From Nonomuraea wenchangensis (GTDB lineage Bacteria; Actinomycetota; Actinomycetes; Streptosporangiales; Streptosporangiaceae), in assembly GCF_900111685.1 (NCBI RefSeq), contig NZ_FOHX01000005.1, forward strand, positions 310,001 through 374,000: 64,000 nucleotides of DNA, given 5' to 3'. The notes beneath the pieces were generated by a model. The model searched no databases, was not told the origin of the DNA, and saw only the letters and a list, made by a program, of their open reading frames with translations. Of the stretch, positions 44,471-52,010 are shown piece after piece (position 1 is the first letter of the stretch; every line of letters begins with the position of its first letter). The position numbers and the translations under genes were made by a program.

Positions 44471-45516
44471 GCGAGACGGATCCCGGATACAGCGAGCAGC
44501 ACGCCGGCGACGTGGGCGCGCACCGGGCGACCGTGGGCGCCCCGACCGAGCCTGAGTCCATCAACGTGCCCCTCACCCGGCCGGGCGCGACGGAGAACGC
44601 CATTCGGGCGGAGGTCGAGCGGGAGGGCCACGAGACCTTCATCCCGGAGGCGCCCATCCGGGACGAGCGTGCCGAGGCCATCGAGAACCTGCGTACGGAG
44701 GAACGTTCCATGCGTGAGGTCAGCCGGACCGAGCGCGGCGCCGCCGCCACCGGCACCAGCCGCGAGCGCGGCGCCCGGAGGCGCGCCGCCGACGAGGACG
44801 ACGACGACGGGAGAGCCGCTGTGCGCAGGGACATCGAGGAGACCCGCGAGCAACTGGGCCGCACGGTGAGCGCGCTCGCGGACAAGGCCGACGTGAAGTC
44901 CAGGGCGAGCCACGCCGCCGGCGTCGCCAAGGAGCGGGCGGCCGAGGCCGCGGGGACGGTCAGGGCCCGCGCCGCCGAGGCCGCGGGCATGGCCAGGGGC
45001 CGCGCCACGGAGGCCGCCGGGGTGGCCAGGGAGCGGGCGGCCGAGACCGCGGGCGTGGCGAGGGAGCGGGCGTCCGAGGCCGCCGGGGTCGCCAGGCACC
45101 GGGCCTCCGAGGCCGCGGGGACGGTCAAGGCCCGCGCCGCCGGGGCCGCCGGCCTGATCAAGGACAAGACCACCGAGATGGCCGGCCAGGTCGGCGACCA
45201 CACACCCGAGCAGATGAAGGCCGTCGCCGGGGAGGCGAGACGGCGTCCCGCGCTGCTCGTCGCCGTCGCCGCCGGAGCCGTGGCCTTCCTCGTCGTACGG
45301 CGGATGACCAGACGCCGCATGACCGCGCGCCGCACGCTCGTGGAGCGCGTGGTGCGGGGCGACATCGGGGGCCGCGTGATGAAGGCCCGCCTGACGACCG
45401 GCCGCGTGACGAAGGGCGGCGTCATCAAGGGCGCCGTCGTCAAGGGACGCCTGACGGGCCGTCCCACGGCCGGCCGGGCCGTGCGCAACCGCCTGATGGA
45501 ACTCCGGAGCAGGTAG
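44467..45516 (+). CDS. DUF3618 protein with eight 11-residue helical repeats
   Basis: 349 residues. A disordered, charged N-terminus (1-115) leads into the DUF3618 core RRDIEETREQLGRTVSALADKADVKSRA (about 118-147). Eight 11-residue repeats follow (AAGVAKERAAE type, residues 150-237). A membrane helix (PALLVAVAAGAVAFLVV) comes next, and then a strongly basic tail rich in Arg-Met/Thr-Lys repeats. The repeats resemble the amphipathic 11-mers of LEA or apolipoprotein-like proteins, which lie on membrane surfaces. It overlaps the holin-like gene and abuts the YihY gene. The biochemical role of the family is unknown; membrane or cell-wall stress is a guess from context. Confidence 0.85.
   Translation: MSETDPGYSEQHAGDVGAHRATVGAPTEPESINVPLTRPGATENAIRAEVEREGHETFIPEAPIRDERAEAIENLRTEERSMREVSRTERGAAATGTSRERGARRRAADEDDDDGRAAVRRDIEETREQLGRTVSALADKADVKSRASHAAGVAKERAAEAAGTVRARAAEAAGMARGRATEAAGVARERAAETAGVARERASEAAGVARHRASEAAGTVKARAAGAAGLIKDKTTEMAGQVGDHTPEQMKAVAGEARRRPALLVAVAAGAVAFLVVRRMTRRRMTARRTLVERVVRGDIGGRVMKARLTTGRVTKGGVIKGAVVKGRLTGRPTAGRAVRNRLMELRSR
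44914..45177 (+). repeat. Eight tandem 33-bp units encoding 11-residue helical repeats
   Basis: The units start every 33 bp from 44914. Encoded units read AAGVAKERAAE, AAGTVRARAAE, AAGMARGRATE, AAGVARERAAE, TAGVARERASE, AAGVARHRASE, AAGTVKARAAG and AAGLIKDKTTE. They share the A-A-G start and alternate basic and Ala positions. Copies differ at many third bases, so the array is old and under selection for the protein pattern. Confidence 0.9.
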
Positions 45517-46497
45517 GTGACCGTTTCCCGAGACTCCTCCGAACGGGCCGCCGGCACCGCCGGCGTGCCCGACGGTCCGGGCGAGTTCCCCCGCCGGGCC
45601 TGGTGGACGGTGCTGAAGCGGACGATCGTCGAGTTCAAGGACGACCGTCTCCAGGACCTCGCCGCCGGGCTCACCTACTACGCGGTCCTGTCGATCTTCC
45701 CCGCGCTGATCGTGCTGGTGTCGGTGTTCGGGCTGCTGGGGCGCGGCGACGCCGCCGCCCAGCTCTCCGGCGTCATGGTGCTGGTGCCCGCCGAGGTGCG
45801 CGACCTGATGGTGACGAGCATCCAGGCGGCGCAGAACGGCGCGGGCGCCGCGAGCGCCGTGGCGATCGCCGGCCTGGTGGTCGCCCTGTGGTCGGCCTCC
45901 GGCTACATCGCGGCCTTCATCCGGGCCGGCAACGCGATCTACGACATCGGCGAGGGCCGCCCGTTCTGGAAGATCACCCCGCTGCGGATCGGCCTCACCC
46001 TGCTGGCCACCGTGCTGCTGGCGCTCGGCGCGATCGCCGTCACGCTCACCGGCGACCTCGCGGCGGCGCTCGGCCGCGCGCTCGGCCTCGACGAGGCGGC
46101 GGTGCTCGCCTGGGACATCCTCAAGTGGCCGCTCATGGTGCTGGTCGCCACCGGGCTGATCATGCTGCTGTACTGGGCCGCGCCGAACGTGCGCCAGCCC
46201 GGCCTGCGCTGGATCTCGCCGGGCAGCGTGCTCGCGATCGTGCTGTGGGTGATCGTCTCCGGCGGTTTCGCCCTGTACGCCGCCAACTTCGCGTCCTACG
46301 GCAAGACGTACGGCGCGCTGGCCGGGATCGTGGTGTTCCTGGTCTGGCTGTGGCTGTCGAACATGGCGCTGCTGCTCGGCGCGGAGTTCGACGCCGAGCT
46401 GATCCGGCAGCGCTCGATCGCCGCGGGCCGGCCGGCCGAGCGGGAGCCGTACGCCGTGCCCCGCGACGAGCCGAAGGCCGATAGCCTGCCGGAATGA
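45517..46497 (+). CDS. YihY/BrkB-family inner-membrane protein
   Basis: 326 residues, six membrane helices. Family motifs include FKDDRLQDLAAGLTYYAVLSIFPALIVLVSVFGLLG at the N-terminus and RWISPGSVLAIVLWVIVSGGFALYAANFASYGKTYGALAGIVVFLVWLWLSNMALLLGAEFDAEL at the C-terminus. The GTG start directly follows the TAG of the DUF3618 gene. Formerly confused with RNase BN; the function is unknown, possibly transport or envelope maintenance. The neighbouring lipoprotein overlaps its stop. Confidence 0.92.
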   Translation: MTVSRDSSERAAGTAGVPDGPGEFPRRAWWTVLKRTIVEFKDDRLQDLAAGLTYYAVLSIFPALIVLVSVFGLLGRGDAAAQLSGVMVLVPAEVRDLMVTSIQAAQNGAGAASAVAIAGLVVALWSASGYIAAFIRAGNAIYDIGEGRPFWKITPLRIGLTLLATVLLALGAIAVTLTGDLAAALGRALGLDEAAVLAWDILKWPLMVLVATGLIMLLYWAAPNVRQPGLRWISPGSVLAIVLWVIVSGGFALYAANFASYGKTYGALAGIVVFLVWLWLSNMALLLGAEFDAELIRQRSIAAGRPAEREPYAVPRDEPKADSLPE

Positions 46498-46979
46498 CAC
46501 TTCGAACGGCCGCCGCCGGGCTCGGCCTGCTGCTGCTCGCCGCCTGCGGCGGTTGCGGGGCCGGCTCGGCGGTGAGCGACCTCGGCACGGTGGTCAAGGG
46601 CGCCAAGGGCGCCACCGTGCCGGTGGAGCTGCGCAGCGGGCAACGTTTCTCGCTGGCGGTGACCGGCAACGCGTCGGTGGGCGACAGCTGGTCGCTGAAG
46701 GCCGTGCCGGACACGAAGGTGGTCTCGTTCATCAGCCAGGAGCACCAGGACGAGAGCGACCGGCCCGGCTCGGGCGGCACCATCTACTTCGTGTTCAACG
46801 CCAAGCAGCCGGGCACGACCGAGGTCAGGTTGTTCGACTGCTGGCGCTGCGGGGCCGGCGGGACGCCGGAGAGCGAGGAGAGCCGCAGCCAGTCGGGCGA
46901 GGCCGTCTTCACGCTCACGGTGACGAAGGACGGCCCGGCGACATCCCGCGGACCAGCACCTCCAGCACCGTCCGGGTGA
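46494..46979 (+). CDS. Lipoprotein with chagasin-like (I42) fold
   Basis: 161 residues. The signal peptide has a lipobox LLAAC, so the mature protein is probably membrane-anchored. The core resembles chagasin-type cysteine-peptidase inhibitors: GQRFSLAVTGNASVGDSWSLKAVPD followed by GGTIYFVFNAKQPGTTEVRLFDCWRC, aligned with the family NPTTGY and GxxxFxFxAxxxG segments. The usual third loop (RPW) is replaced by DCWRC, with extra Cys residues. The start overlaps the YihY stop (ATGA). The last 65 bp overlap the 3' end of a TetR gene on the opposite strand. The family call is moderate and the inhibitory function is unproved. Confidence 0.7.
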   Translation: MTLRTAAAGLGLLLLAACGGCGAGSAVSDLGTVVKGAKGATVPVELRSGQRFSLAVTGNASVGDSWSLKAVPDTKVVSFISQEHQDESDRPGSGGTIYFVFNAKQPGTTEVRLFDCWRCGAGGTPESEESRSQSGEAVFTLTVTKDGPATSRGPAPPAPSG

Positions 46980-47511
46980 CGGCGGCGGGGTCGGCCGGGC
47001 CGGCGGCGAGCCGGCGCAGGCCCTCGCCGAGCACGTTCCAGCCCAGGTGGGCCACGAGGCCGGGGTCGTCGTGCCCGGCCTCGGCCAGGATGTCGCGCAG
47101 CGGGCCGATCATCGTCTCGTGGAGCTGGTCGAGCCGGTCGCGGCAGTCAGGCGGCAGGTCCAGGGCGCTCAGGGCGCGCAGCAGCGCGTAGTCGGGATGC
47201 GCGGCGAACGACAGCGTCACCGTGCCGTAGGCGCGCACCCGCGTCTCCAGGTCGTCGCCGGTCGCCGCCGCGCTCGCCAGCCGGCCGGCCCAGCGCGGGA
47301 TCGCGTCCTCGACGAGCTGGGCGAGGATGTCGGCGGTCGAGGAGAAGTAGCGGTAGACGCTGGAGCGGGCCAGCCCGACCCGGGCCCCGACGGCGGCCGG
47401 GGTGAGCCCCGCCGCGCCCTCGGCGGCCAGGATCTCCATCGCCGCCGCCAGCAGCGCGGCATGCCGGTCCGCACGATGGTCGGCCACCGTGGCCGCGCTG
47501 ATCCTCGGCAC
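46915..47511 (-). CDS. TetR-family regulator of the adjacent MFS exporter
   Basis: 198 residues. The N-terminal helix-turn-helix is ADRHAALLAAAMEILAAEGAAGLTPAAVGARVGLARSSVYRYFSSTADIL and the C-terminal ligand domain is helical. It lies 7 bp downstream of a drug-type MFS exporter on the same strand, the usual arrangement for an autoregulated exporter/repressor unit. Its 3' end overlaps the convergent lipoprotein gene by 65 bp. The ligand is unknown. Confidence 0.9.
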   Translation of the reverse strand: MPRISAATVADHRADRHAALLAAAMEILAAEGAAGLTPAAVGARVGLARSSVYRYFSSTADILAQLVEDAIPRWAGRLASAAATGDDLETRVRAYGTVTLSFAAHPDYALLRALSALDLPPDCRDRLDQLHETMIGPLRDILAEAGHDDPGLVAHLGWNVLGEGLRRLAAGPADPAAVTRTVLEVLVRGMSPGRPSSP

Positions 47512-47518
47512 CGCTGCC

Positions 47519-49045
47519 TCACTCCTCCTCGCGTCGTCCCACCCCAGTATCGGGCAGCAGCAGAGTCACCCCGACCCCGCCGAGCAGCGCGATCCCGGTG
47601 AAGACGGTCACCCGGCGGGTGGCGTCGGCGGCGGCGGCGACCGCGGCGGCGTGTTTCGCCGGGTCCTTGATCATGGCGACGGCGGCGCCCGCGCTGTCGC
47701 GCACCGCCTTGCCGAGCGCCGGGTCGGCGGGCAGCCGGTCGGCCATGGCCGAGCCGAGGCCGGTCACCAGGATCGAGCCGAGCACGGCGATGCCGATCGC
47801 GGCGCCGAGCTGGCGGATCGCGCTCTGCAGGCCGGAGGCGACGCCGGACTGCTGCGGCGGCACCTGGGCCAGCGTGAGGTTCGGGAGCTGGGCCGAGGCG
47901 AAGCCGACGCCGAAGCCGTACAGGACGAGCCAGGGCACCAGCGTCCAGTAGCCGACCGACGGGGAGACCGACAGGCCGACCGCGATCGCGCCGACGGCCT
48001 CCAGGGCCAGGCCGAGCCGGACGATGAGGCGCGGGGTCAGCCGGAGCTTCGGCACCACGCCGCCGGCCAGGAACGTCCCGAGCGCCAGCGAGGCGATGAC
48101 CAGCCCGGCCTCGAACGCGGTGAACGCCATCGCCGACTGCAGGAACAGCGGCAGCACCAGGATCATGCCGAACTCGCCCACCGTGACGATCATCGCGGTG
48201 AGGCAGCCGTACCGGAAGGAGGGGATGGCGAGCAGTGACAGGTGCAGGATCACCGGCCGGCCCGCCCGCGCCCTCGCCCGCTCGACCAGCGTGAACGCCG
48301 TGAGCGCCAGCACCGCCAGCGCGAACGCGAACGGGATCGGCGAGATCGTGTGCCCCTCGGACGGGGCGAACCAGCCGTAGCGCTGGCCCTCGATGAGCCC
48401 GAACACCAGCGCCGAGGTGCCGACGACGGACAGCAGCATGCCGGGCACGTCCCAGCCGCGGGCCTCCGGGTCCTTGGACTCCGGCACCTTGAGCGCGCCG
48501 AGCAGCACGAGCAGGCCGATGGGCAGGTTCACCCAGAACGCCCAGCGCCAGCCGTGGTCGGTCACCAGCCAGCCGCCGAGCAGCGGGCCGAGCGCGGCCA
48601 TGCCGCCGATGATCGAGCCCCAGACGGCGAAGGCGATCGTCCGGCGCGGCCCGACGTAGAGGGAGTTGATGATGGCGAGGGTCATCGGCACCACCATCGA
48701 CGCGCCGACGCCCTGGAGCACGCGGGCGCCGATGAGCAGCGCGCCGCTGCCCGCCATGGCCGCGAGCATGCTGGCCACCAGGAACACGACCAGGCCCAAG
48801 GCGAACATGCGCCGCCGGCCGCGCGCGTCGCCGGTGCGGCTGAGCGGGACCAGCAGGGCGGCGAAGGTGAGCGAGTAGATCGAGTTGACCCACTCGACGT
48901 CGGTCGCCGACAACGACAGGTCGGCCATGATCGCGGGGACGGCCACATTCACGATCGTCGCGTCGATGATGATCATCGACATGCCGACGCCGAGCACGAA
49001 GAGGGGGAGCCAGCTCTGCCGGGTCCGCTCGTTTAGCGACACCAT
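47519..49045 (-). CDS. DHA2-family (EmrB/QacA-type) MFS drug exporter
   Basis: A 14-helix proton-coupled exporter, 508 residues from ATG 49045 (MVSLNERTRQSWLPLFVLG); 28 further codons are open upstream but overlap the divergent promoter. The DHA2 signatures are IIIDATIVNVAVPAIMADLSLS, the motif A loop GDARGRRRMFALGL and the motif C-like ARVLQGVGASMVVPMTLAII. A TATCTT box ends 6 nt upstream of the ATG, suggesting a leaderless transcript that also carries the TetR gene. Substrates are unknown, typically hydrophobic drugs or the strain's own metabolites. Confidence 0.92.
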   Translation of the reverse strand: MVSLNERTRQSWLPLFVLGVGMSMIIIDATIVNVAVPAIMADLSLSATDVEWVNSIYSLTFAALLVPLSRTGDARGRRRMFALGLVVFLVASMLAAMAGSGALLIGARVLQGVGASMVVPMTLAIINSLYVGPRRTIAFAVWGSIIGGMAALGPLLGGWLVTDHGWRWAFWVNLPIGLLVLLGALKVPESKDPEARGWDVPGMLLSVVGTSALVFGLIEGQRYGWFAPSEGHTISPIPFAFALAVLALTAFTLVERARARAGRPVILHLSLLAIPSFRYGCLTAMIVTVGEFGMILVLPLFLQSAMAFTAFEAGLVIASLALGTFLAGGVVPKLRLTPRLIVRLGLALEAVGAIAVGLSVSPSVGYWTLVPWLVLYGFGVGFASAQLPNLTLAQVPPQQSGVASGLQSAIRQLGAAIGIAVLGSILVTGLGSAMADRLPADPALGKAVRDSAGAAVAMIKDPAKHAAAVAAAADATRRVTVFTGIALLGGVGVTLLLPDTGVGRREEE

Positions 49046-49100
49046 GTCCCTAAGATAGCAACGAGGTGTCGCCAACTGTCCAGCCGATAGGGTCGGATCC

Positions 49101-49505
49101 GTGAGCACAGACCTGTTCTGCGAGATCATCGCGGGCGAGCGGCCCGCTCACCTCGTGCACGCCGACGACGTGGCGGTCTCGTTCCTCGACGCCCGGCCGG
49201 TCTTCAAGGGCCACGTGCTGGTCGTGCCGCGCGCCCACGTCGAGACCCTGGCCGACCTCGGCGACGTCGGGCCGTTCTTCACCCGGGTGCAGGCCCTGGC
49301 GCGGGCCGTGGAGGAAGGGCTGGAGGCCGGGGGCACGTTCGTCGCCATGAACAACCGCATCAGCCAGAGCGTCCCCCACCTGCACGTGCACGTGGTGCCC
49401 CGGCACCCCAAGGACGGCCTGCGCGGCTTCTTCTGGCCCCGCACCAAGTACGACTCCGCCGAGGAGGCCGCGTCGTACGCCGCCCGGGTCGCGGCGGCCC
49501 TCTGA
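49101..49505 (+). CDS. HIT-family nucleotide hydrolase
   Basis: 134 residues, histidine-triad fold. The triad HLHVHVV begins at H93, with the preceding FVAMNNRISQSVPHLH segment and the N-terminal FCEIIAGERPAHLVHADDVAVSFLDARP typical of Hint/Fhit-like diadenosine or AMP-lysine hydrolases. The GTG start lies 8 nt beyond TAGGGT (49088-49093), so it is probably leaderless. It is divergent from the MFS exporter, with 55 bp between starts. Confidence 0.92.
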   Translation: MSTDLFCEIIAGERPAHLVHADDVAVSFLDARPVFKGHVLVVPRAHVETLADLGDVGPFFTRVQALARAVEEGLEAGGTFVAMNNRISQSVPHLHVHVVPRHPKDGLRGFFWPRTKYDSAEEAASYAARVAAAL

Positions 49506-49533
49506 GCGGCCGGCCCGTCCTCGTGCGCGCGAG

Positions 49534-49593
49534 CCCTGTGTGCGTGGGCCTTGTGTGCGTGGGCCTTGTGTGCGGCGGCCCCGTTTGCGCGGG
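49534..49593. repeat. Four imperfect 15-bp tandem repeats before the LytS-type gene
   Basis: Units start at 49534, 49549, 49564 and 49579, with consensus CCTTGTGTGCGTGGG; the first two differ at one base and the others at more. They sit in the 115-bp gap between the HIT gene and the sensor kinase, just upstream of a TAGGCT -10 box (49607-49612). Confidence 0.8.
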
Positions 49594-49620
49594 CCCCGGC
49601 CTCGGCTAGGCTTCGGCCGC

Positions 49621-50802
49621 GTGGAGTACGTCGTCGGCAGCGCCGTGGTCGCCGCGCTCGTGGGCGTGCCCGCGATCGTGCTCTGGCGCGTGCTCCGGGG
49701 CCGCCGCGAGCTGGGCACCAGCCCGGCCGAGCGGGCCACGTTCGAGACCCTGCACACCGCCTCGCTGGCCGCGCCGCCGCTGCGCGCCGGGCTCACCGAG
49801 GACGGCGCCGAACGCGCCTCCCGGCACCTGCGCGCCCTGCTCAACTCGCCCGCCCTGGCCATCGCCGACGCCGAGCGGCTGCTCGTCTACGACGGCGAGG
49901 GCGACGACCACCACGCCGAACGGGCCTTCGAGCACGCCGCGGAAACCCTGGAGGACGGCCGCATCCAGGTGCTCACCCTCGACTGCGACCTGCTCGAATG
50001 CCCGATCAGGCAGGCCGTCGTGGTGCCGCTCACCACCGACGACCGGGTGGTCGGCGCGCTCATCGCCTACAGCCAGAGCGCCTCGGCCGGGCTGGTCCGC
50101 GCCGCCCAGGAGGTCGCCGGCTGGGTGGACTCCCAGCTCGAACTGGCCGAGCTCGACCGCTCGCGCACCCGGCTCATGGAGGCCGAGGTGCGTGCGCTGC
50201 GGGCGCAGATCTCCCCCCACTTCATCTACAACTCGCTCACCACCATCGCCTCCTTCGTCCGTACGGACCCGGAGCGGGCCAGGGAGCTGCTGCTGGAGTT
50301 CGCCGACTTCACCCGCTACTCCTTCCGCCGGCACGGCGAGTTCACCACCCTCGCCGAGGAGCTGCGCTCCATCGACCGCTACCTGATCCTGGAGCGGGCC
50401 AGGTTCGGCGACCAGCTCCAGGTCACCCTCCGCATCGCGCCCGAGGTGCTGCCCGTCGCCGTGCCGTTCCTGTGCCTGCAGCCGCTGGTCGAGAACGCCG
50501 TACGGCACGGCCTGGAGAGCCGCAACGGCGTCGGCCGCATCACGATCGTCGCCGAGGACGCCGGGGCCGAGTGCCGCATCAGCGTCGAGGACGACGGCCT
50601 CGGCATGGACCCCGACCGGCTGCGGCTCATCCTCGCCGGCGAGATCGTCCCGGCGGGCGGCGTCGGCCTCGCCAACGTGGACGAGCGGCTGCGCCAGGTC
50701 TACGGCGACGAGTACGGCCTCGTCGTCGAGACCGGCGAAGGGGCGGGCACCAAGGTCAACATCAGATTGCCGAAATATCACCCGGGTGTCTCTGCCCGTT
50801 GA
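49621..50802 (+). CDS. LytS/YehU-type sensor histidine kinase
   Basis: 393 residues from GTG 49621, 8 nt beyond TAGGCT. One N-terminal membrane helix (about 5-24) is followed by a GAF-like sensor region (about 60-170, ECPIRQAVVVPLTTDDRVVGALIAYSQ) and a coiled segment. The His_kinase domain has phosphoacceptor H200 in RAQISPHFIYNSLTTIASF. The ATPase domain shows PLVENAVRHGLE and VEDDGLGMDPDRL. The response regulator follows after 33 bp and a symporter pair is coupled to that. The signal is probably a transported metabolite or its cytoplasmic product (inference from similar sensor-transporter loci). Confidence 0.92.
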   Translation: MEYVVGSAVVAALVGVPAIVLWRVLRGRRELGTSPAERATFETLHTASLAAPPLRAGLTEDGAERASRHLRALLNSPALAIADAERLLVYDGEGDDHHAERAFEHAAETLEDGRIQVLTLDCDLLECPIRQAVVVPLTTDDRVVGALIAYSQSASAGLVRAAQEVAGWVDSQLELAELDRSRTRLMEAEVRALRAQISPHFIYNSLTTIASFVRTDPERARELLLEFADFTRYSFRRHGEFTTLAEELRSIDRYLILERARFGDQLQVTLRIAPEVLPVAVPFLCLQPLVENAVRHGLESRNGVGRITIVAEDAGAECRISVEDDGLGMDPDRLRLILAGEIVPAGGVGLANVDERLRQVYGDEYGLVVETGEGAGTKVNIRLPKYHPGVSAR

Positions 50803-50835
50803 CCTTGATCTTTGTTGTCGGTTTCATCACTGTCT

Positions 50836-51585
50836 ATGGCACAACTCCGGGTTCTCGCGGTCGACGACGAGCTGCCCGCCCTCGAAGACCTGTCGTACCT
50901 GCTGCGCGCCGACCCCCGCATCGGCGAGGTCGCCACCGCGCGGGACGGCGCGCAGGCGCTGCGGCTGCTGGACCGCGCCATCGCCGACGGGCGGCCGATC
51001 GACGCGGTGTTCCTCGACATCCGCATGCGCGGGCTCGACGGGGTGGTGCTCGGGCGGCTGCTGTCGCAGTTCGCCAACCCGCCCAGGGTGGTGTTCGTGA
51101 CGGCGTACGAGGAGCACGCCGTGGACGCCTTCGAGATCAAGGCCGAGGACTACCTGCTCAAGCCGGTACGGCCGGAGCGGCTGTCCGAGGCCATCCGGCG
51201 CGTCGCGGTCTCGGCGGACGTGCCCGCCGAAAGCGGCGAGAGCGACACGATCCCGGTCGAACTGGGCGGCGTGACCCGCTTCGTCTCCAGCGCCGACGTC
51301 ATCTACGTCGAGGCGCACGGCGACTACGCCCGGCTGCACACCGCGGCCGGCAGCCATCTCGTCCGCATCCCGCTCGCGACCCTGGAGGAGCGGTGGGCCC
51401 CGGCCGGGTTCCTCCGGGTGCACCGCAGCCACCTCGTGGCCGTCAAGCACATCGACGAGCTGCACATCGACTCGGGCAAGTGCACCGTCCGGGTGGCCGG
51501 CACCGAGATCCCGGTCAGCCGCAGGCACACGCGCGAGCTGCGCGACCTGCTGGTCCGGCGCGCACGGAAGGGACGCCCGGAATGA
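50836..51585 (+). CDS. LytTR-family response regulator
   Basis: 249 residues from ATG 50836. The receiver domain (1-120) has acidic residues D10-D11, phosphoacceptor D61 (VFLDIRMRGLDG) and AEDYLLKPV. The LytTR DNA-binding domain (about 145-245) shows VELGGVTRFVSSADVIYVEAHGDYARLHT and the GFLRVHRSHLVAVKHI motif. Its stop overlaps the next ATG by 4 bp, so it is coupled to the DUF485-like/symporter genes, its likely targets. Confidence 0.94.
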   Translation: MAQLRVLAVDDELPALEDLSYLLRADPRIGEVATARDGAQALRLLDRAIADGRPIDAVFLDIRMRGLDGVVLGRLLSQFANPPRVVFVTAYEEHAVDAFEIKAEDYLLKPVRPERLSEAIRRVAVSADVPAESGESDTIPVELGGVTRFVSSADVIYVEAHGDYARLHTAAGSHLVRIPLATLEERWAPAGFLRVHRSHLVAVKHIDELHIDSGKCTVRVAGTEIPVSRRHTRELRDLLVRRARKGRPE

Positions 51586-52010
51586 CACCAGGAGAAACGC
51601 CCGGTGGAACGCCGGGAGCGGCGGCGGAGGAGCCGCGCGCCGGTCGGCGGGCGCGGCGGACCGCCGTGACCAGCCCGCGCACCGCCGCCGCGCGCCGCCC
51701 CCGCTATCCGGCCACCCGCGAGATCGACGAGCAGACCGGCCTCGGCGAGGTCTACATGCGTTCCCTGCTGCGCACCCAGTTCCGGCTGGCGCTGTTCGTC
51801 TGCACCGTACTCGCCTGCGTGGTCGGCGGCCTGCCGCTGCTGTTCCTGCTCATCCCCGAGCTGCGCGAGGTCGAGCTGCTCGGCGTGCCGCTGCCGTGGG
51901 CGGTGCTCGCCGGGCTCATCTACCCCGCCTTCGTCCTCGGCGCCTGGCTGTACGTCCGCCAGGCCGAGCGCAACGAACGCCACTTCGCCGAGCTGGTCGA
52001 GCGCCGATGA
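51582..52010 (+). CDS. Small two-helix membrane protein, DUF485/YjcH-like partner of symporter
   Basis: 142 residues. A disordered Pro/Thr/Arg-rich N-terminus (1-50) is followed by two membrane helices (FRLALFVCTVLACVVGGLPLLFLL and a second starting WAVLAGLIYPAFVLGAWLYV) and a charged helix ending RQAERNERHFAELVERR. It overlaps the upstream regulator and the downstream symporter, each by ATGA. By size, topology and position it matches the DUF485 subunit that accompanies ActP-type symporters, though sequence similarity is weak. Confidence 0.8.
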   Translation: MTPGETPGGTPGAAAEEPRAGRRARRTAVTSPRTAAARRPRYPATREIDEQTGLGEVYMRSLLRTQFRLALFVCTVLACVVGGLPLLFLLIPELREVELLGVPLPWAVLAGLIYPAFVLGAWLYVRQAERNERHFAELVERR

